Shown here one piece after another: positions 1-8,774 of a stretch of DNA of 64,000 bases. The notes beneath the pieces were generated by a model. That model had not been told where the DNA came from, made no database searches, and saw nothing but the letters and a program-made list of their open reading frames with translations. The position numbers and the translations under genes are program-made. Within the stretch, counting starts at the first letter, position 1; every line of letters starts with the position of its first letter. Source of the DNA: Brevibacterium aurantiacum (GTDB lineage Bacteria; Actinomycetota; Actinomycetes; Actinomycetales; Brevibacteriaceae); contig NZ_FXZB01000001.1 in the NCBI RefSeq assembly GCF_900169065.1, positions 248,001 to 312,000 of the forward strand, written 5' to 3'.

Positions 1-33
1 GTCACGCACGAGGCGTGTGATGAGATCCAGCAT
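1..33 (-). CDS. Start of a further gene downstream of DUF3710 (partial)
   Basis: An ATG lies 5 nt after the DUF3710 stop codon on the minus strand. Eleven codons (MLDLITRLVRD) run off the window edge without a stop. A purine-rich CGAGG lies about 12 nt upstream. In many actinobacteria dut and DUF3710 are followed by an OB-fold protein and a DUF3159 membrane protein, so this could be the start of one of those. The fragment is too short to identify. Confidence 0.35.
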   Translation of the reverse strand, partial: MLDLITRLVRD

Positions 34-38
34 GGATC

Positions 39-902
39 TCAGCGAACCTCGGTGATTTCCGGGCCGCGTTCGAACGGGTTGAGTTCGTCCTTGTCTTCGT
101 CCTCAGTCTCGGAATCTCCGTTGACCTCGGGTGCTGTGAGCACGATGAGCTCACGCGGAGCCATCGCCTCCTGGCCCCTGTCGACGATGACGCCGCGGAA
201 GAGTGCGCTGAGTTCGGACCGGATCTCATCGTTGGTCACCGCCTTGCCGGAGAACACCGCGCGTACGAACCAGCGTGGTCCGTCAACGCCTGCGAAACGC
301 ATGGCGCGCTTGCCGGGACGACCGTCCTCGGTCTTGGCTGGAACTTCGACGGCCAGTTCCCTGCCCAGCGCGGTGTGCAGCTCCGAGGCTTCCCCACCCT
401 GTGAGGTGACGCCGCTGGCCAGCTGTTTGCGGACCGTGTTCCACAGTCCCTCTGATCGCGGTGTAGCAAAGGCCTGCAGCTGGATTCCGCCACCTTCGTG
501 GATGAGCGTCACCGCCAGCACGCGCTGGGACTCGTCGTCGGTGTCCAGGCGCACCTGCATACCGTCGACGACTGGCACCTTGAGAGCACCCAGGTCGAGC
601 CTGTTGAGCTCGGGGTAGTCTTCCGAAGCGTCGAAGGGACCCTTCTCCGAACGGTCGTAGGGAGCGGACTTCTCGAGCAGGGCGTCCTCGTCGAGTTCGT
701 CGACATCTTCATCTTCGGCGGCGTCTTCGTCATCGGTGGAGTTGTCGGCGTCGCTCGGTTCGGCTTCGTCTGAATCGATGTCAGTCGATTCTTCGGCCTC
801 GGTGTCTTCTGTCGCAACGTCATCGACGTCGCGCTCCTCGTCGACGGTGTCGTCGATCTTCTCAGCGGAGGATTTCTTGGAGAATCGAGAGAACAGTCCC
901 AT
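39..902 (-). CDS. DUF3710 domain-containing protein
   Basis: A 287-residue cytoplasmic protein. It starts MGLFSRFSKK and has a long, strongly acidic, low-complexity stretch at about residues 15-80. The globular DUF3710 domain follows (about 85-255), including the VRLDTDDESQRVLAVTL region, and the C-terminal tail is again acidic. Function is unknown; the family is largely confined to Actinobacteria. It lies 6 nt downstream of dut on the same strand, so the two are probably co-transcribed, and the dut-DUF3710 pairing is conserved in the phylum. No catalytic motif is visible. Confidence 0.9.
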   Translation of the reverse strand: MGLFSRFSKKSSAEKIDDTVDEERDVDDVATEDTEAEESTDIDSDEAEPSDADNSTDDEDAAEDEDVDELDEDALLEKSAPYDRSEKGPFDASEDYPELNRLDLGALKVPVVDGMQVRLDTDDESQRVLAVTLIHEGGGIQLQAFATPRSEGLWNTVRKQLASGVTSQGGEASELHTALGRELAVEVPAKTEDGRPGKRAMRFAGVDGPRWFVRAVFSGKAVTNDEIRSELSALFRGVIVDRGQEAMAPRELIVLTAPEVNGDSETEDEDKDELNPFERGPEITEVR

Positions 903-908
903 GGTCGT

Positions 909-1382
909 TCACACCTCTTTCTCTGTCAGACCTGCTTTTACCCCACCAGTGGAGCCGAAGCCCCCTGCGCCGCGATCGCTGTCGTCCAGCGATTCGACGA
1001 GGGTGAAGTCTGCTTGTTTGATTTCTTGGATGACGAGCTGTGCAATGCGGTCTCCGCGCGAGATGCGCACCGGGGTCCGCGCGTCGAGGTTGATCAGCGG
1101 CACTTTGATCTCACCGCGATAGCCGGCGTCGATCGTGCCTGGGGCGTTGATCACAGTCACGCCGTGTTTGCTGGACAGCCCAGAGCGCGGATGGACGAAT
1201 CCTGCGGTACCGATCGGGAGGGCGATTGCAATGCCGGTGGGCACAACCTTGCGCTCAAATGGTTCGAGAACGAAGTCGATCGCTGAGCATAGATCTGCTC
1301 CCGCGTCGGACGCATGCGCGTACGAAGGAGGAGTGATGCCTGCGTCGAGCAGTTTGAGGTCAATTTTCAGGATTTCTGCCAC
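909..1382 (-). CDS. dut: dUTP diphosphatase
   Basis: This trimeric dUTPase (157 aa, normal size) hydrolyses dUTP to dUMP and pyrophosphate, keeping uracil out of DNA and feeding dTMP synthesis. All five family motifs are visible: DAGADLCS (1), PRSGLSSK (2), GTIDAGYRGEIKV (3, with the catalytic Asp and the uracil-binding Tyr), RGDRIAQLVI (4) and the flexible C-terminal RGAGGFGSTG (5). It is the first gene of a minus-strand pair with DUF3710. It diverges from the DUF3093 gene across a 64-bp gap that must hold both promoters. Confidence 0.97.
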   Translation of the reverse strand: MAEILKIDLKLLDAGITPPSYAHASDAGADLCSAIDFVLEPFERKVVPTGIAIALPIGTAGFVHPRSGLSSKHGVTVINAPGTIDAGYRGEIKVPLINLDARTPVRISRGDRIAQLVIQEIKQADFTLVESLDDSDRGAGGFGSTGGVKAGLTEKEV

Positions 1383-1446
1383 AAAGATGCACTCTAACGC
1401 CGAAGCCTGAGCGCTTCCAAAAAGTCCGTTATGGGAGAATGGCCCT

Positions 1447-1902
1447 ATGGCAACGACTCAACCCGAAACACGTGTGGTCTACACGGAAAAACTCGGCCCC
1501 TCGATCGGTATGTGGATTCTCATTGTGATCGCTGCGGCCTCGACCGCACTGATGGTGTTCCCCGTGTGGACGGCAGGCACCATCATCCTCCCAGTGGTCA
1601 GCTTCGTCCTTCTGGCCTGGTGGCTGCGCTCGCTCGGTATTTCGATCATCGTCACCGAACAACAGCTCTTCGTCGGGGACGCGCATATTGATCGCCGTTA
1701 CGTCACCGATGCCACGGGGTACGACGCTGAATCTGCACGAACCGCGCGGGGAACGGGCCTCGACGCCCGAGCCTTTTTGATGCTGCGTCCTTGGGCCAAA
1801 TGCGCGGTGCGCATCGACATCCACGATGAGTCCGATCCGACTCCCTATTGGCTGGTGTCGAGCAAACGTCCGATGGAACTCGCCGCCGCACTCAAACCCT
1901 GA
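1447..1902 (+). CDS. DUF3093 membrane protein
   Basis: A 151-residue protein with two hydrophobic helices near the N-terminus (about residues 20-40 and 43-65). A cytoplasmic-looking domain follows, with YVTDATGYDAES and the conserved-type segment ARAFLMLRPWAKCAVRIDI. This matches DUF3093, the Rv2698-type proteins that sit beside dut in mycobacteria. Function is unknown. The ATG follows GGGAGAATGGCCCT. A Rho-independent terminator closes the unit about 70 nt after the stop. Confidence 0.85.
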   Translation: MATTQPETRVVYTEKLGPSIGMWILIVIAAASTALMVFPVWTAGTIILPVVSFVLLAWWLRSLGISIIVTEQQLFVGDAHIDRRYVTDATGYDAESARTARGTGLDARAFLMLRPWAKCAVRIDIHDESDPTPYWLVSSKRPMELAAALKP

Positions 1903-1971
1903 GACCAGCTGCACCGCTCGGAGACGGCAGACACGTTCACAGGCAGGGATACCAGGTGCCAGAGATACAGA

Positions 1972-1995
1972 AACGCGCCCCGACAAGGGCGCGTT
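1972..1995. terminator. Bidirectional terminator between DUF3093 and DUF4193 genes
   Basis: A perfect 9-bp inverted repeat, AACGCGCCC / GGGCGCGTT, has a 6-nt loop (CGACAA) and is followed by CTTGT on the plus strand. It lies between two convergent stop codons and could serve both genes. Confidence 0.75.
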
Positions 1996-2017
1996 CTTGT
2001 ATCATCCGACAGTTGCT

Positions 2018-2317
2018 TCAGCCAGCACAGTCCGTGCAGATGGGGACTCCGCCTTCATCACTGGCCAACTGAGAGCGATGGCGGACCAGGAAGCATTCCA
2101 TGCAGGTGAACTCGTCATTCTGCTTAGGCAGCACTCGAACGGAGAGCTCTTCGTTCGACAGGTCCGCACCGGGCAGTTCGAACCCTTCCGCAACCGCGGT
2201 CTCATCTTCGTCAATCTTGCTGGCCTGCGCCTGCGAGCGTGAAGCCTTCAGCTGTTCAATCGAATCGCTTTTGATTTCATCGTCTTGCTTACGAGGTGCG
2301 TCGTAGTCTGTTGCCAT
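2018..2317 (-). CDS. DUF4193 domain-containing protein
   Basis: A 99-residue small acidic protein. Upstream in-frame codons exist, but the family-typical start MATDYDAPRKQDDE is at 2317. The C-terminal half carries two CxxC pairs (CMEC near residue 73, CTDC near residue 96), suggesting a small zinc ribbon. This is the Rv2699c-type family, encoded beside dut and DUF3093 in many actinobacteria. Its molecular role is not established. It converges with the DUF3093 gene at a shared terminator. Confidence 0.88.
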   Translation of the reverse strand: MATDYDAPRKQDDEIKSDSIEQLKASRSQAQASKIDEDETAVAEGFELPGADLSNEELSVRVLPKQNDEFTCMECFLVRHRSQLASDEGGVPICTDCAG

Positions 2318-2425
2318 ATGGCTCATCGCTCTCTGTCGGGTGTGCTGAAGAGGATTTTCGGCCCCTCTCGCCAAACGTGCCCCCAGCATTGTGCACTGTA
2401 TGCTTACCGTTGGCAAGACCAGATC

Positions 2426-2453
2426 GTGAATGTTCACAGTGATACTCGTCACT
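2426..2453. promoter_or_regulatory. Two abutting palindromes upstream of the DUF4193 gene
   Basis: GTGAATGTTCAC (2426-2437, 5-bp arms) is followed directly by AGTGATACTCGTCACT (2438-2453, 5-bp arms). They sit in the 286-bp divergent region between the DUF4193 gene (minus) and the small plus-strand gene at 2604. They resemble adjacent operator half-sites; no regulator can be named. Confidence 0.35.
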
Positions 2454-2603
2454 GATGTGTCAGTTCGTGACGGTTCGCACATACGACTCTCGAAAAGCTC
2501 TGCGAGAATACATAAGTCGAATAGTGCCGATTGAACATCGTCGGTGAACGAAACTGGGATCGCCCCATGCGTGGGAGACGACCCGAGGAAGGACGAATAC
2601 ACG

Positions 2604-2831
2604 ATGAGTGAATTCGCAAATCAACTCGATACCAGGATCGACGATGTCCGTCATCGCCTCCAGGAAGCCCGGTCCGAGGGAGACGACTATCTCGTCGAGA
2701 CACTCATCGACGACCTGCAGAATCTCTTGGAACTCGCCGATCGCAATGATGTGGACACAGGACCCATAGCCGCCGTCATCACAGCAGAGACCGGAGCCAT
2801 TCCGATCATTCCTGCACCCGAAGAGTCCTGA
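2604..2831 (+). CDS. Small acidic helical protein of unknown function
   Basis: A 75-residue protein beginning MSEFANQLDTRID. The N-terminal two-thirds is charged and predicted helical (RIDDVRHRLQEARSEGDDY, then LIDDLQNLLELADRN), with heptad-like leucines that could form a coiled coil. The rest is hydrophobic and proline-containing (PIAAVITAETGAIPIIPAP). GAAGGACGAATACACG precedes the ATG at 2604; an in-frame ATG exists at 2544 but lacks a clear ribosome site. The gene has its own terminator 25 nt after the stop, which supports expression. I do not recognise a family. Confidence 0.65.
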   Translation: MSEFANQLDTRIDDVRHRLQEARSEGDDYLVETLIDDLQNLLELADRNDVDTGPIAAVITAETGAIPIIPAPEES

Positions 2832-2855
2832 CTCCCCAGGACCGAAGCAACTGAG

Positions 2856-2890
2856 AATCCCTCCCCTGCGAATTCTGCAGAGGAGGGATT
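2856..2890 (+). terminator. Rho-independent terminator after the small acidic protein gene
   Basis: A 14-bp stem (left arm 2856-2869, right arm 2877-2890) with one mismatch and a 7-nt loop is followed by TCTGTTTG. It may also act for the convergent ferrochelatase gene. Confidence 0.8.
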
Positions 2891-2923
2891 TCTGTTTGCT
2901 GACGAGGCGTGGTGAGGCTTCTC

Positions 2924-4030
2924 TCAGGCCGGCCAGTTGGGTTCGGTCGCTCGTTCGATGCGTCCTCGGCAGCATTCGATGCTGCACGCGCCGCTGCCGG
3001 GAGTCAGCGCTGTGGAACCGGCAATGACAGGGGCAGCTGTCTGCTCACCGCGAAGCTGTGCGATTCTCTCCTCGACGAGGACGACGAGCCCGGAGACGAA
3101 CAGGGGATGAGTTCCGACTGTCGCAACGCGGGTGAATGCGAAGTCGAGTTCGGCAGCAGTCTCCTTCGCTTCGGTGTCGAGGTCGAAGGCAACTTCCATG
3201 TGATCGGAGATGAAGCCGATCGGCACGAGGACGACGCCGGTGACCCCGTCTTCGGAAAGCTCCCTCATCCGATCATTGACATCGGGTTCGAGCCACGGGA
3301 CCTCTGGGGATCCCGAACGAGAGCAGTACACCAGCTCCGCCGGAAGTGCTTCGGATTCCGAGAGTCCCTCGAGGAGGTGGGCCATCAGCTCTTCGTGCTG
3401 CGCCTGGTAGCCGCTCGTCGCCACCGCAGAAGCGTCCTGCATGACGTTGGGAATGGAATGCGTGACGAACAGTATCCGATGCTTCCCAGCATCTAGAGCC
3501 CCGACCTGCTTCGCAAAGTCGACCAGCCCCTCCTTCAGAAGCAGAGCGCAGGCCTGGGCATACCCAGGGTGGTTGTAGAACTGTCGGATCTTGTCGATCG
3601 TGACTGTCGTGCCCTCGGCTGACAGTTCCTGGATCGTCTTGGCGAAGTCCTCCCGGTACTGACGGCACGATGAGTACGACGAGTACGCCGAAGTGTCGAT
3701 GGACAGAAAACGTGTTCTTCCTGCCTCTGCCTCGGCACGGACCTCGTCTGTCAGGTACGGCTCCCAGTTGCGATTGCCCCAAATCAGTGGAGTATCAATT
3801 CCGCGGCGTTCGAGCTCTTCGCGCAATGCCTGCAGGAGCGCCTTGTTCTGATCGTTGATCGGCGACTTTCCGCCGAAGCCATAGTAGTGCTCACCGACTT
3901 CTTCGAGTCGCTCCTCCGGTATTCCGCGACCGGCGGTGACGTTTTTGAGGAAAGGGACGACTTCTTCTGGAGCCTCCGGTCCCCCGAAAGACATGAGGAC
4001 GAGAGTGTCAATGGGTGCAGTCTTATTCAC
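2924..4030 (-). CDS. hemH: Ferrochelatase (coproporphyrin-type)
   Basis: A 368-residue enzyme that inserts Fe2+ into a porphyrin; in actinobacteria the substrate is coproporphyrin III (CpfC). N-terminal LVLMSFGGPEAPEEVVPFL is the family signature. THSIPN carries the catalytic His, and VPIGFISDHMEVAFDLD contains the conserved active-site Glu. A Cys near residue 161 (YAQACALL) and a C-terminal cluster (ACSIECC) fit the four-cysteine [2Fe-2S] ligand set of actinobacterial ferrochelatases. The chosen start is GTG at 4030 with little Shine-Dalgarno signal, so it may be leaderless. The adjacent cytochrome bd operon needs haem. Confidence 0.95.
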   Translation of the reverse strand: MNKTAPIDTLVLMSFGGPEAPEEVVPFLKNVTAGRGIPEERLEEVGEHYYGFGGKSPINDQNKALLQALREELERRGIDTPLIWGNRNWEPYLTDEVRAEAEAGRTRFLSIDTSAYSSYSSCRQYREDFAKTIQELSAEGTTVTIDKIRQFYNHPGYAQACALLLKEGLVDFAKQVGALDAGKHRILFVTHSIPNVMQDASAVATSGYQAQHEELMAHLLEGLSESEALPAELVYCSRSGSPEVPWLEPDVNDRMRELSEDGVTGVVLVPIGFISDHMEVAFDLDTEAKETAAELDFAFTRVATVGTHPLFVSGLVVLVEERIAQLRGEQTAAPVIAGSTALTPGSGACSIECCRGRIERATEPNWPA

Positions 4031-4125
4031 AGTTACTGATTTTACAGCCAGTAGAGATGCCGCGCCCGTTGTCCATACAGTGAGTCAGTTCCTCTCACCG
4101 TTCAGACCAGAGATCGGTTCATGGA

Positions 4126-4188
4126 CCGATAGCCCTCTGGCCGTTGCCGATTGCGCGCTGACTGTTGCCGATGGCCCGCTGGCCGTTC
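4126..4188. repeat. Three tandem copies of a 21-bp repeat
   Basis: Copies at 4126-4146, 4147-4167 and 4168-4188 follow the pattern CCGATxGCxCxCTGxCxGTTG. They lie in the 252-bp divergent region between ferrochelatase and sepH. The copies differ at a few positions each, and the unit length is exactly 21 bp. Confidence 0.85.
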
Positions 4189-4282
4189 GCGGTGGGCATT
4201 TCGCGACTCGCGCGCAAATCTGCCCAACACGCGGTGCCGAACGTGACACGATGCAGGGAGACGCGATAAAGGAGCTTAAGGC

Positions 4283-5356
4283 ATGCGTGAACTGATCTTG
4301 AACGGAGTCGACGCCGACGGCACACATCTGCTGCTGAACGACGAAAACGGGCTGCAGTATCGATTGGCTCTCGACGAAGCTCTGTACGCCGCTGTCCGCA
4401 AGGACCGCACCACAGTCAAGCCCGAGACCCCTGTGCGCCCCCGGGACATCCAGGCGATGATCCGCGGCGGGATGAGCGCAGAGGAAGTCATTGCTTCCAC
4501 AGGTGCCGATATCGAACAGGTCCGCACCTACGAGCGACCAGCCCTGGCCGAACGCGCACACACCGCGTACACCGCCAGCCAGCATCCGATCTATTCCGAT
4601 CATGACCCCAATGGCGACCCGACTCCCCTGGTGGAGCTGTGCCAGACCCGTCTGGCGATGCGCGACGTCGACATCGAGACCATGGATTGGGATGCGTGGA
4701 AGCAGCAGGACGGCAACTGGTACATCCAGCTCAGCTTCACTGCCGCTGATCGGACTCGCACGGCCGGATGGAATTACTACCGCCGGTCACTGACACCCAT
4801 CGACGACGAAGCGAAGTGGTTGGCAGATTCCGGTCCGACGGATACGGGCCCCATCCCGAACTACGGTACCGGCGCCGAACGACAGAAGAACACCGAGGAG
4901 ATCGACACTCCGCCCGCTCCTCCGGCTTCATCCGAGCCCTCTCCCGCCGCCCGCGACCACCAGGCCGAGACCGGCCGGATCTTGGAGAATCTGCGCAAGC
5001 GGCGTCGCCATGAGGAAGAGGACGAACCCCGAGGTCGGCTCCGCGCCGTCACCGAGGACCCCGAGACCCACCCACAGGGTGCGCACACCGCACCGGGTCG
5101 GCCGGAGGACGCGACCGATGACGAGGTCTTCGCCTTCGAAGATCCTTCGAGGCCGGACCCGGACGAACCTCAGGAACCGACCCAGGAGGTCGGCAGATTC
5201 GATGACGACAACCAGCTGTCTCTGCTCAATGAGCCTGGAGTCAGCGAAGATTCGAATCAGTACAAGGACCCTGAGTCGAAGGCGAAGTCGAAGAAGAACA
5301 GCCGCGCATCCATTCCCAGCTGGGACGAGATCATGTTCGGCTCGAAGCGCGACTGA
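4283..5356 (+). CDS. sepH: Septation protein SepH (DUF3071)
   Basis: A 357-residue actinobacterial division regulator. In Streptomyces and mycobacteria SepH binds FtsZ and promotes Z-ring assembly. The N-terminal DUF3071 region (about residues 1-170) starts MRELILNGVDADGTHLLL. It includes a helix-turn-helix-like stretch (MIRGGMSAEEVIASTGADI) and the conserved WDAWKQQDGNWYIQLSF segment. The C-terminal half is long, acidic and disordered, ending in a basic/aromatic tip (SWDEIMFGSKRD), as in the family. A good ribosome site (AAAGGAGCTTAAGGC) precedes the ATG. Its last 26 bp overlap the convergent cydDC gene. Confidence 0.93.
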   Translation: MRELILNGVDADGTHLLLNDENGLQYRLALDEALYAAVRKDRTTVKPETPVRPRDIQAMIRGGMSAEEVIASTGADIEQVRTYERPALAERAHTAYTASQHPIYSDHDPNGDPTPLVELCQTRLAMRDVDIETMDWDAWKQQDGNWYIQLSFTAADRTRTAGWNYYRRSLTPIDDEAKWLADSGPTDTGPIPNYGTGAERQKNTEEIDTPPAPPASSEPSPAARDHQAETGRILENLRKRRRHEEEDEPRGRLRAVTEDPETHPQGAHTAPGRPEDATDDEVFAFEDPSRPDPDEPQEPTQEVGRFDDDNQLSLLNEPGVSEDSNQYKDPESKAKSKKNSRASIPSWDEIMFGSKRD

Positions 5357-8300
5357 GTTCGTCTCCCAACTCGACCAGTCGATCGCCCTCAGCGATCAGA
5401 CTGCGATCGTGAGTGACCATCACAACGGCGTGTGAGTCCAGGCTCATCCGCAGATCAGCCACCAGCCGATGAGCCATCTCATCGTCGAGGTGAGCCGTCG
5501 GCTCGTCGAGGACGATCACTTCGGCCCCGCTCAGGATCGTCCTGGCCACGGCCAGCCGCTGACGCTGCCCGCCGGAGATGTCAGCACCGTGATCGCCGAC
5601 CCACAGGTCCAGGCCAGCGGCATCTGCCCATTCGCCGAGGCCAGCGCGGGTCAGAGCCTCACACATCTCCTCTGTGGTGGGTGTGCCCGAACGTGCGATC
5701 GCGAGATTACCTCTCACCGTCGACCGGAAGATGTGCGCCTCCTGGGGACACCACGCAATCCTCCCTGCGAGGTCTGACGGTGCAAGGCTGAGCACATCCG
5801 TCTCGCGGCCTGCTTCGTCTTCGGCACGATAGCTGCCGGTCCACGGGTCGAGGAAGCGCAGGAGCACGCTCAGTGTCGTTGACTTGCCCGTCCCGCTGTC
5901 ACCGTGGAGAACCGTCCACTGCCCCGTCCGAGCACGCAGATCCACGTCTTCAACGACGGGGCCGGCTTCCCATCCGACGCTCATGCTTTCCAAATTGAGG
6001 GCGGTGAAGGAGCTGCCAGCAGCACGCTCGCCCCCGTTGCTCGCCCACGTGCCGTTCTCGTTTGAGCTACAACGTTCCGACTGGGCCGGTGGCATTGCGG
6101 GGAGACGGTCGAGAACGACACCGAGGCTCGGCAGCGCACGGAATGCGAGCATCGACTGTGAGAAGACATCCGCGCACCCCAGCGCAATGAGAACGACGAC
6201 GGCCCGGATCTCGGTCGGTGCCGATGAGGTCAAGGCGATGAGCACCGCGGCCCCGACCGTGCTCAGTTGCAGCCAGAGTTGGGCGATGCCGAGGTGGTGG
6301 GACGAGCGGCGCTGCACACGGCGCAGTTCCTGCTCTTCGCGGCCCAGTGCTGTCAGAACCGTGCCCACGCCGCGATTCGTTCGCAGGTCCGCTGTGGCAT
6401 TCAACGCACGTGCCAGGACAGAGAGGATCCGGTTGCGTGCAGTTCGGACGCCGCGGGCCAGACCGCTCTCACTCCTGATCACGGCTGCCGGCAGCAGGAT
6501 CAGGTTGAGGCCGCCGAGTATCAGGAACACCGGCAGCGACGCCGGGTCGAGGGCCCAGGCCGCGATGAGCACCGCGATGAAGACCAACGCCGAGGCGATT
6601 GGTGGGAACAGCGTCCGCGGAATCAGATCGCGAACATCATCGGCATCGGAGACCATGGTGCGCAGTGCGGCATCGGAGGTCAGCAGCTTCCGGTCCCCCA
6701 TTCCGACCGCTTCGAAGTGCTCCCACAGACGGGAGCGCAGCCTGCCCAAGGAAGCGAATATCGCCGAGTGCAGTTTGAGGCGACTGAGATAGAGCAGCAC
6801 GGACCGGCTCAGCCCGAAGAATCGCACCCCGACGATGGCGACGAGGAGAATCATGATGGGCGGCTGATAGGAGGCCTCGACGATGAGCCACGCGGAGACC
6901 GCGGTCAGTGCGATCGCGGCCAGACTCGAGGCACACGATGCGAGCAGCGCGATGATCATATTCGGTGTGAACAGAGGCATGCTCGAACGCAGGAGCGACC
7001 AACGGCGGCGAAGCCTCGCCCGCGGTTCTTCCGCTGCGAACTCACGGTTCGCCGCCGCCGTGTCTGTGTCCTGAGCTCCATCCTCCGATGACGGGACGGC
7101 AGGAACTTCCCCGCCCGCCGCAGACGCTGTCTCGGACACATTCGCAGAAGCAGGCTGGGCAACCATGCCCGAATCTGCGCTCCGAGCACGGGTGTGCGCA
7201 GTCGCCGAGTTGCGGAGTGCACTGCCGAGTTCATTAGGTCTGCTGGGCACGATCTCGTCCCCGGCCAGTGCGACGACACGGTCGTCATGGCTGGCCAGGA
7301 TGACACGCACACGCGTGGCCGCCTCGGCGATCATGCCGATGATGATCTCCGAGTTCTCATCGTCGAGGTGGGCGGTCGGCTCATCGAGGACGAGGGCTGT
7401 CGCATCATCGTCGATCAGATGCTGGACACGGACGAAGGCGAGTCGACGAAGCTGACCTGGACTCAGTGCCGAGGTCGACAGGTGCGTGTCCACGGGCAGT
7501 CGGGCACGGCTCAGAGCGGCAGTCTGCAGATCATGTGGGAGACCGTAGACATCGAGTTCAGCCCCGATCGTCGCGCCGAAGAATCGTGGAGCCTGCGGGA
7601 CGAACGCAACTCGGCGAGGTGCCACTGTGGTGCGGGCCTGGGCGGGCAGGTTGCCGGCCAGGGCCGAGAGAATCGTCGATTTTCCCGCGCCTGAGGGCCC
7701 TCGAACAGCGGTGATGCCCGGAGACTCCCGGAAATCACCGGACCACTCGATCGTCGTCCGATTCGGGTACACGACCCGGTGACGGACCTCCGTCGTCTCG
7801 TCATGGGCCTCGGCACTGGTCGCACTGTCCCGGTCTGGCCCTTCATGTGTCTCGCTCTCGGTGCTCTCGATCAGCGCATGTGCCCGGGCTTGGGCCTCAC
7901 GGCCGTTCTCGCTGGCGTGATAGCCGGCGCCCAGCTCACGTAGAGGGGTGAAGCACTCGGGTGCCAAGAGCAGGACGAAGAGACCGGAGCTCAGGTCCAT
8001 GGTTCCCGAGACCAGTCGCAGGCCGATGACGACGGCGACCAGGGCCACGGAGATCGTAGCGATGAGTTCGAGGGCGAGGCTTGAGAGGAATGCGATGCGC
8101 AGCGTTGCCAGGTTGGCGCCGTGGTACTTCTCCCCCAGGGCTCGCAGCGTGCGCGCGTGATCCCTGGATCGGCCCAGGCCGATGAGCACGGGCAGGCCCT
8201 CGGCCAACTCGGCGAGGTGATCGGACAGGCGCTCGAGTGCCGTGGTGCTGGCTGCCGTCGATTCCTCGGTGAAGCGGCCGATGAGGATCATGAAGATCGG

Positions 8301-8774
8301 AACCAGCGGCAGACACAGGGCGATGATGACCGCCGAGAGGACGTCGGTGAACACGATGCGCACAAGCAGCGTCACCGGAACCACCGCCGCCGCGGCCAGT
8401 GCCGGCACCACGGTCGTGAAGTAGTCGTCGAGGTCGTCGATGCCGCGGGTGACGGTGACTGCTGTGTTCATGCGAGGCTGGCCGCGCCCGGTCAGCAGCG
8501 AGGAGAGGATCGAGGACCGCAGCCGCTGTTTGTTCACCGCTGCCAGGGACGTGCCCAGGGTGTGATCTGCCCACAGGTTCGCTCCGCGCAGTGCCGCCCC
8601 CAGCAGTCCCAGCACCGCCCAGACTGCGACAGGGCTCGTGCCGATGATCGAACGCACCAGAGCCTCGGCGATGAGCACGATGCCGACGGCACGCGCCAGT
8701 GCACTGAACACGGAGAGGCAGAGTCCCCGCCGTCCAGCCGGCAGATCGAGCAGGATCCGCAGTGGCGAGCTCAT
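5331..8774 (-). CDS. cydDC: Fused CydDC thiol/haem ABC exporter
   Basis: This 1147-residue protein joins CydD and CydC, which are separate in E. coli. The heterodimer is needed for cytochrome bd assembly and exports reductant thiols and/or haem. Each half has about six membrane helices and an ATPase domain. CydD: Walker A GPSGAGKST, signature LSPGQ (not LSGGQ), Walker B ALVLDEPTAHL. CydC: GDSGTGKST, ISGGQRQRLA, VIVLDEPTAHL. A Ser/Ala/Asp-rich linker (about residues 490-580) joins the halves. The start MSSPLRILLDLPAGRRG at 8774 overlaps the cydB stop (ATGA). Upstream in-frame codons lie inside cydB and are rejected. Confidence 0.95.
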   Translation of the reverse strand: MSSPLRILLDLPAGRRGLCLSVFSALARAVGIVLIAEALVRSIIGTSPVAVWAVLGLLGAALRGANLWADHTLGTSLAAVNKQRLRSSILSSLLTGRGQPRMNTAVTVTRGIDDLDDYFTTVVPALAAAAVVPVTLLVRIVFTDVLSAVIIALCLPLVPIFMILIGRFTEESTAASTTALERLSDHLAELAEGLPVLIGLGRSRDHARTLRALGEKYHGANLATLRIAFLSSLALELIATISVALVAVVIGLRLVSGTMDLSSGLFVLLLAPECFTPLRELGAGYHASENGREAQARAHALIESTESETHEGPDRDSATSAEAHDETTEVRHRVVYPNRTTIEWSGDFRESPGITAVRGPSGAGKSTILSALAGNLPAQARTTVAPRRVAFVPQAPRFFGATIGAELDVYGLPHDLQTAALSRARLPVDTHLSTSALSPGQLRRLAFVRVQHLIDDDATALVLDEPTAHLDDENSEIIIGMIAEAATRVRVILASHDDRVVALAGDEIVPSRPNELGSALRNSATAHTRARSADSGMVAQPASANVSETASAAGGEVPAVPSSEDGAQDTDTAAANREFAAEEPRARLRRRWSLLRSSMPLFTPNMIIALLASCASSLAAIALTAVSAWLIVEASYQPPIMILLVAIVGVRFFGLSRSVLLYLSRLKLHSAIFASLGRLRSRLWEHFEAVGMGDRKLLTSDAALRTMVSDADDVRDLIPRTLFPPIASALVFIAVLIAAWALDPASLPVFLILGGLNLILLPAAVIRSESGLARGVRTARNRILSVLARALNATADLRTNRGVGTVLTALGREEQELRRVQRRSSHHLGIAQLWLQLSTVGAAVLIALTSSAPTEIRAVVVLIALGCADVFSQSMLAFRALPSLGVVLDRLPAMPPAQSERCSSNENGTWASNGGERAAGSSFTALNLESMSVGWEAGPVVEDVDLRARTGQWTVLHGDSGTGKSTTLSVLLRFLDPWTGSYRAEDEAGRETDVLSLAPSDLAGRIAWCPQEAHIFRSTVRGNLAIARSGTPTTEEMCEALTRAGLGEWADAAGLDLWVGDHGADISGGQRQRLAVARTILSGAEVIVLDEPTAHLDDEMAHRLVADLRMSLDSHAVVMVTHDRSLIAEGDRLVELGDELSRASSRT

